Shown piece by piece: positions 58,904-64,000 of a stretch of DNA of 64,000 nucleotides. The notes beneath the pieces were generated by a model. The model worked only from the letters and a program-made list of their open reading frames with translations. It was not told where the DNA came from and ran no database searches. This stretch comes from Ceratodon purpureus (taxonomy: Eukaryota > Streptophyta > Bryopsida > Pseudoditrichales > Ditrichaceae). The translations under genes were made by a program, and so were the position numbers. How positions within the stretch are numbered: the first letter of the stretch is position 1; the number at the start of each line of letters is the position of its first letter. The stretch spans positions 16,915,690 to 16,979,689 of the forward strand of contig CM026423.1 of the NCBI GenBank assembly GCA_014871385.1. Direction: 5' to 3'.

Positions 58904-59928
58904 ATGCCACTACAAGAGAGCTTCGATGTGGTCGATCTTGGAGAGAGCAGAGGATCAACTTTCCTGTATAGCATCAAGTATCTCTGGGTTCCTTCGCTAC
59001 TGTTAGTAACAGTGCTCACGCGAGAGCAGTATCCTCCCTACAGTGCAATTCTCTTCCTCTTCCTCTTATGGAACACAAACCCTAATTTTGCTTCCATCTA
59101 CGCATGGATTGCAAAGGTATGAGAAATCCTCTTCTGAAAGCTGGTTCTTACCTATGTCACTGCTTTTCTTAATAGTTGAAAAGCTTGGTTCAGAGAATGA
59201 TGGCCATGGTGTGCTGGCTTTCTTGCAGAATAGAATGGAAGACTTCGTGAGGAGACGATTGCTAGAGAGGCCTCGTGATCATATTCGGTACATGAGTTTC
59301 TCTGCTGTGGATTCGAATCCAACCCCATTGGAAGGATGGCAAACCGGCTACCTTCATTCCTTTCTTTGCGACGTATCTGTAAGAATCGAAACTGCCAAGC
59401 TTGCAATTACGAGAGTTGACACATCTGAGAATCACCCTCATATTCGATCTTCACAGATATGTTTTTGAACGCAGCTTCGTGTGTTATGCTGTGGCAGCTG
59501 GATCCAACTGCAACAGTCGTTCATGTCCAAACACGAGATCTGGCACTCTTCTCGATTGCTCGGATCACTACAATAACTCAATACGTGACATTGTTCGGGA
59601 TCCTCGGAAACTGGGTGGTCATCAGTGTCTCGGAAACCATTCTCTCGGCCGCTGGTTTGTTATCTAAGTTTCCTACGCCCTTAGAGCCTCACCTTTGAGT
59701 TTCAAGTTTTGTATTCATGTCAAACAAATCTAACAGGTTACAGGATGTGCTTATGCGAAGTTTTCTTTGGATTTGGTGTGTCCAGGGCAGGAAAGGATGA
59801 GAGCGGAGTTTGAGGAGAAGATGGAGACGGTGCGTCGTGAAGGAGGCCGTGTGATAGAAGAAAAGATCAATGAGATGTGGACATGGTGGACAACTCACAC
59901 TGGTTCACAATCCCCAAGGGCTACCTGA
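58904..59928 (+). CDS. Predicted membrane protein, four exons, unknown family
   Basis: Exons 58904-59116, 59229-59378, 59498-59654 and 59744-59928 sum to 705 bases in phase, 234 residues. The N-terminus is MPLQESFDVVDLGESRGSTF. Two hydrophobic helices follow (YLWVPSLLLVTVLT, AILFLFLLWNTN), then a basic loop (MEDFVRRRLLERPRDHIRYM). A second hydrophobic region comes next (YVTLFGILGNWVVISVSETI), and the tail is charged and helical (ERMRAEFEEKMETVRREGGR). I do not recognise the family. Two acceptors needed a choice: GTGGCAG at 59497 and TTACAG at 59743. In each case the nearest upstream AG would break the frame. The helical tail in phase supports the model. Confidence 0.6.
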
Positions 59929-62900
59929 CTCTCTTTTATTTTCATCAGCATGTTAAGATCGGATTTCAATTCTCAATGGTCAAGCCACAGTTTCATGTGG
60001 AGGTGTCATGCATTTGTATCGATTTGGAGCAAGCAATGCCTTGGTGGAAGGTACCTATCGTTGCATGAGTCATTGCAAGAGAACTGAACTACTCCGTATG
60101 TGGGAAGCAGATGTCGAAACAAAATCCAGATATCATGACATGACCAACATAAAAAATTCAAAACATATCTCAAATATGAGAGAATTCTGCACTAAGAGAT
60201 TGGGATCGAATGATGTACAGTACAATTGAAGTCTACTCTCCTTCGGCCAAGTAAATGCTGGTATATTGGGTGTCTGTGTTGAGCCTGGTACGGATTACTG
60301 AAGACGAAGAGAGCGATTGCGTAGTCCACTGCTTCTTCTCGGTCCAACCTGGTTTGATGTACCTGCAAACGGGAATGGCTCCATGAACTCTTCATAATGT
60401 ATCCATCTTCACCTGAGCAGCACTGATCAAAGTCATGAAAAGGATCACTGCACCACTCTCGAGAATATTGGTTAAAGATTTGTTATCATCGATCATAAAC
60501 TTGGAACAGGACCGATTAATTAGACAAATTGCGCCAATTGCTTCGGTGCAAAATTCATGCCGGTGACGACTCAAGCGGAAAACGAGAAGGAAGATGGCTT
60601 AACAGTATAAATTCATTTATTCCCACCCACTGTCCATGTGAGCTTGTTTGTAACAGCAATGTATACCTCCATAACAATTCATTACAATTTCATAAATTTT
60701 GGCTACCGGCGGCTAATATTCAAAATTTATTTAAGTCACATATCCTCAAAAAAAAATTATTAGAAATTTAATTGCTAAAATTGTGAGTTGTATAGCAATA
60801 AAGAATTCATGAAACTCTCCAATAGTGATTGAGGAAAAATATTAAAAATTTGATTACAGCGAAATGAACACATTTAAAGTGATTCCATCCATAATACTTT
60901 GCAATTATTATTTACTTGAAAGATACCTTTTTGGATGGTTTTATGCTTTTAAGTGAAGCTATTTTGAACAAGTTTTAAATAATATGATAAAAATCTTATT
61001 ATAAGAGAAATCAATATCTATAATTCTATATAGACAAATGTAACACCTACAAATCTACCAATAAAAAATAGTGCAAGTGATGATTGGAAACAAAGAAAAA
61101 AAATAAGCCGTCAATAAATATCCATTATACTTCATTGTTTCTTGCAAGATTGTTATTCCATATGAATTTGAAGGCAATGGACGCTCGTTAAGTCGTGTCG
61201 GGCTTGGTTCTTATACAAATCTATACACTTAGTTGAGTAAGAAATCAGGCTCGCATGGGCCCGCAAAGTTTAACAGTGCAATGCACGATTGAATTGGGTA
61301 GCTAACTCGATTTGAACCCACGTCTTCCAAGGAAAACCACATAGTACCCATCCGCCCCGAGTTTTATTCGAGCTAAATCCCCAACACTTGTGCATGCCGG
61401 AACATGAATTGCACTCGAACAATCCCACCCTCCTAGAGTTAATGCCCTGTCACGAACTCATGCCAGGGCTTAAACTGGGGGTCCTGGTATGTAAAACGGG
61501 GACACACTCTCCTCCATTTATAACCCTAAACTGTGAGGGCTCTCCACATCTATTGAAGCTCTCTGCAAATCACAATAGTAGTCAAGTTCTGTTGACCTTC
61601 GAATTAAGAAATACTCATGTAACATCGACATTGAACACGGATAGGCTCAAGAACTTCCGATTTAATCCTACACAAAACTTCCAATTCTCTCCATCTAACG
61701 CCTAACCTTAACCCCGGACTCCACTACAACAACCCAAAAAAACCTATCCTCCAAAACTCGTCGATGGTGGAGAAGTCACAAGAGAACATAGAAGATCCAA
61801 AAAACACTCTCTGCCAGAAACTATACAAGACTGTAGCGCCCACTCTCACAGCAACACAAGAGTACTACTATTAGTCACTGGGGCCAAGCTATCTATCCAT
61901 CCATCCTTGGACGCCTCACCAGCGACCACTCTTCTCTCCCGGCCTCGCTCTGCTGTCGGCGCCACTGCAACCCACTACAGTAGACTCCCTTCTACCGAGT
62001 CTAGATTCATCACTTGACTGGACTCCGGAGTCCAGCTTCCAGGTCAACTATCGGGGAGATTTTGGACTCAACCCAGCTAATATCCTCTCTTTTCTTAACT
62101 CATTCGGTTCAGGGAGATGATACCTGGATGATAATTTGACAATATCTGGGTGATACTTGTCTGATACTCATGTAATACATGGATGATTTTTAGTTTTTTC
62201 AATTGGAAGTTTGCCTAAGACATTCAAGTTCAACCGGTAAAACCTCAATTCTGGTCGGCTGATCTGTAACTAGCTGCCGGTTCTCCCCGTGCATTGTTCC
62301 AGGTCCATCATCGCTACTTGCAGTACTCTGTGGGCCACGGGTACCGGTCACCAGGTGGGCTCTCTTTCGATCGATACTATTGTCTAGATTTCACGTTTCT
62401 GAATTGCTGTCGCCGGGAGCTGATCGATGAGCTCAGGTTTGCTTTGATTCTGATGTGAGGGTGTTGGGTGAGGGTGGGTTGCGTGTTTTGGAGAGGGTGG
62501 GAATGTGTGGCACCTGGTAGTTGTCTTCAGTTTCTGGATCAGGTTTTTGAGGAACTAGATGGGTGGGATGTTGGTGTTCTGTTTCTTTTGTCTAGATGAA
62601 GATTTTGGGAATGCTGGTGTTGTTCTGCGGTGCTGGTGGTGGTGAGGTTGGTTTGGTGAAGTTCGGCTGGTTTTGATTGGGGTGAGAGTGTCACTTGTTT
62701 TGTCCGCGGGTTTTACCCTTATGTGGAGTAATGTATGGTGTTTGGTGATGCAGGGAGGGGTGATGCTTGCTCTGGAAATTGGAGCTGGAATTGATGTTTC
62801 CTAGGTGGTTTTACTTAGTCTTCTGGTTTGAGGAACGACGAGTGTTTGCGACATCTGTGTGCTGTAGGAATCACTACTTGAGTGGGGTTTCAACATTCTC

Positions 62901-62932
62901 GGCTTAGGGTAGTGTAGCTTGCATTGAGTATT
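59929..62932. other. Gene-poor region
   Basis: On the minus strand, 60580-60200 has two open stretches (ESGAVILFMTLISAAQ, then after a TTTGCAG acceptor a short frame) that may be exons of an unknown gene. 60700-61150 is AT-rich. 61160-61740 has a repeat-like character and includes a tRNA-like box B. 62300-62930 may be the promoter and leader of the last gene. Confidence 0.35.
61300..61365 (-). mobile_element. tRNA-like box B, possible SINE remnant
   Basis: Minus strand reads GACGTGGGTTCAAATCGAG, close to a tRNA T-arm (GGTTCAAATC), preceded by GGATGGGTACTATGTGG. It does not fold into a complete tRNA by eye. Confidence 0.3.
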
Positions 62933-62950
62933 TATATATATATATATATA
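62933..62950. repeat. TA microsatellite
   Basis: Nine TA units end 31 bases upstream of the start codon of the last gene, within its presumed leader. Confidence 0.8.
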
Positions 62951-62981
62951 TTTGAGTGTAGGTGGTGTCAATACTTGTATC

Positions 62982-64000
62982 ATGGCGTTAGGGGTAGTAA
63001 ATTTAGTCTCTGTAGAGCAGACACGCATTTTGTCTGTGAATCTCTCCAGTTCAATAGAAGTGTCACGCCAAGGTTCAGGTGCTGGTGTAACATTAGTCTT
63101 CTCGAACTCTATTGATAGGAACTCAAGCCGCAGAAGTAACCGATCGTTTGTTGCATCACCTCTTGCTTTGGCAATGAGGGTGTCACCACGGGTGAACTTA
63201 AGAACTCGGCAAGCGGAAAAATCATGCATTCTCGGAGGACAGGGCTATGCAATGTCGAGGGCTTACAGAGGCAAAGGATTAGCTATAGCTGCCGCAGGCA
63301 GTGCAGGAGCAGAGTTTCCATTGGATCCTAATATGGGTTCTGGAGAAGAGTCCAATGAGTTGAATAAGGAAGTAGTTACTGAGGTTCAATTATCAGGGGA
63401 TGACACAGAAGTGGAGGAAATTGGGGATTCTCTGTATTCGGTGAAAACATTACAGAAATTAGTTTTCAAAATCGGAGATGGTGGCAAGCAGTTTGTGGTG
63501 AACACTGTTGGCGGTGTGGTCGGCATCTTCAAGAAGGATAAGAATAAGAAGCAGCCTGAGCTCGTAGCATTTGAAGCTTCTAGTTACGAATCGAAAGATG
63601 GCAAGACGGCATTAAGTCAATGGACCGCAACTGAGCTCACAATGCAGCACAATCAGCTAGTGCGAATTGCCACTGACCTTAACTACCTTGTTTTTGCTTT
63701 CGCATTTTTTGGCTGGGTGCGAGTGCTGGAGGCTATTTTGGCAGCATTTTCCACCAATCCTGCGAAACTTAGAAAATTAGGGCAAGCTACAAATGCCATG
63801 GATCCTCTTACCGTGGCGTGGTTGGCCTATAACCTTCGAAAGCCAATTCTTGGTATTCTCCAAGTAGATCCCACGGACTTTCAAAAACTGGCCACCTTGA
63901 AAGGGAAGTTGTGGGAGGAGCTTCACGCTTTCTTTGAACGGCAGTGGAAAGTGGTATGTTATTCACATATATACTCGCTCACTGTTCGCTGCCAATGCCT
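62982..64000 (+). CDS. Probable plastid-targeted membrane protein, 5' part
   Basis: The first exon runs 62982-63953: 324 codons with no stop, then a GTATGTT donor. The rest lies beyond the window. The first 85 residues are rich in Ser, Arg and small residues with few acids (ILSVNLSSSIEVSR, NSSRRSNRSFVASPLALAMR), as in chloroplast transit peptides. An acidic linker spans about 110-150. Then comes SVKTLQKLVFKIGDGGKQFV and a Gly/Val stretch (VNTVGGVVGIF). A hydrophobic helix at 234-256 (YLVFAFAFFGWVRVLEAILA) is followed by a basic segment and DPLTVAWLAYNLRKPILGIL. I do not recognise the family. Start chosen as the first ATG in the long frame, downstream of a TA repeat. Confidence 0.75.
   Translation, partial: MALGVVNLVSVEQTRILSVNLSSSIEVSRQGSGAGVTLVFSNSIDRNSSRRSNRSFVASPLALAMRVSPRVNLRTRQAEKSCILGGQGYAMSRAYRGKGLAIAAAGSAGAEFPLDPNMGSGEESNELNKEVVTEVQLSGDDTEVEEIGDSLYSVKTLQKLVFKIGDGGKQFVVNTVGGVVGIFKKDKNKKQPELVAFEASSYESKDGKTALSQWTATELTMQHNQLVRIATDLNYLVFAFAFFGWVRVLEAILAAFSTNPAKLRKLGQATNAMDPLTVAWLAYNLRKPILGILQVDPTDFQKLATLKGKLWEELHAFFERQWKVVCYSHIYSLTVRCQC

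Overview
The window reads as nuclear DNA of a land plant, most likely a bryophyte and probably a moss. The genes have many GT-AG introns of about 100-400 bases. Plant-type proteins are present: a single-chain urease, a VAP27-type protein, a DCD-domain exon and a chloroplast-targeted protein. The coding islands sit in very AT-rich DNA with scattered MITEs, hairpins and gene relics. The moss assignment is inference. I spliced all genes by hand, and exon sums and phases were checked for each complete model.

Layout. 1-3.4 kb has no recognisable gene, only short repeats. The 3' exons of a short-chain dehydrogenase gene follow on the minus strand (3393-4150). Two mitochondrial Rieske iron-sulfur protein genes lie head-to-head (5782-7451 minus, 12100-13771 plus). 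Between them are a decayed, intronless SNAPC4/MYB-like relic and a small two-helix membrane ORF. 14-18 kb is mostly AT-rich, with an unidentified minus-strand ORF pair and a degenerate 225-bp tandem repeat. An eight-exon VAP27-like gene (18445-21005, plus) is followed by a ten-exon MAD3/BUBR1-like checkpoint gene (23334-27439, minus).

28.8-43 kb is nearly gene-free. It holds a perfect 30-bp hairpin, a Stowaway-like MITE, a 5.9-kb inverted duplication with an F-box-like ORF at its centre, and a second MITE with 7-bp target duplications. A complete 17-exon urease gene (43122-48717, plus) follows. From 49.4 to 57.2 kb a 2.2-kb direct repeat carries two tiny related ORFs per copy. Between the copies lie 3.36 kb with a coiled-coil ORF, a DCD exon, tRNA-like (SINE) segments and a 60-bp-stem hairpin. 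The window ends with a four-exon membrane protein gene (58904-59928, plus) and the 324-codon first exon of a probable plastid protein (62982-63953, plus), which runs off the edge.

The genes do not form one pathway. Rieske serves respiratory complex III, urease nitrogen recycling, VAP27 ER membrane contacts and MAD3 the spindle checkpoint. The most notable items are the MAD3 protein with ten ABBA-type motifs, the large palindrome with a gene fragment at its centre, the repeat-bounded patchwork at 49-57 kb, and the Rieske pair whose second exons are much more alike than their first exons and introns. No retrovirus-like element was recognised.
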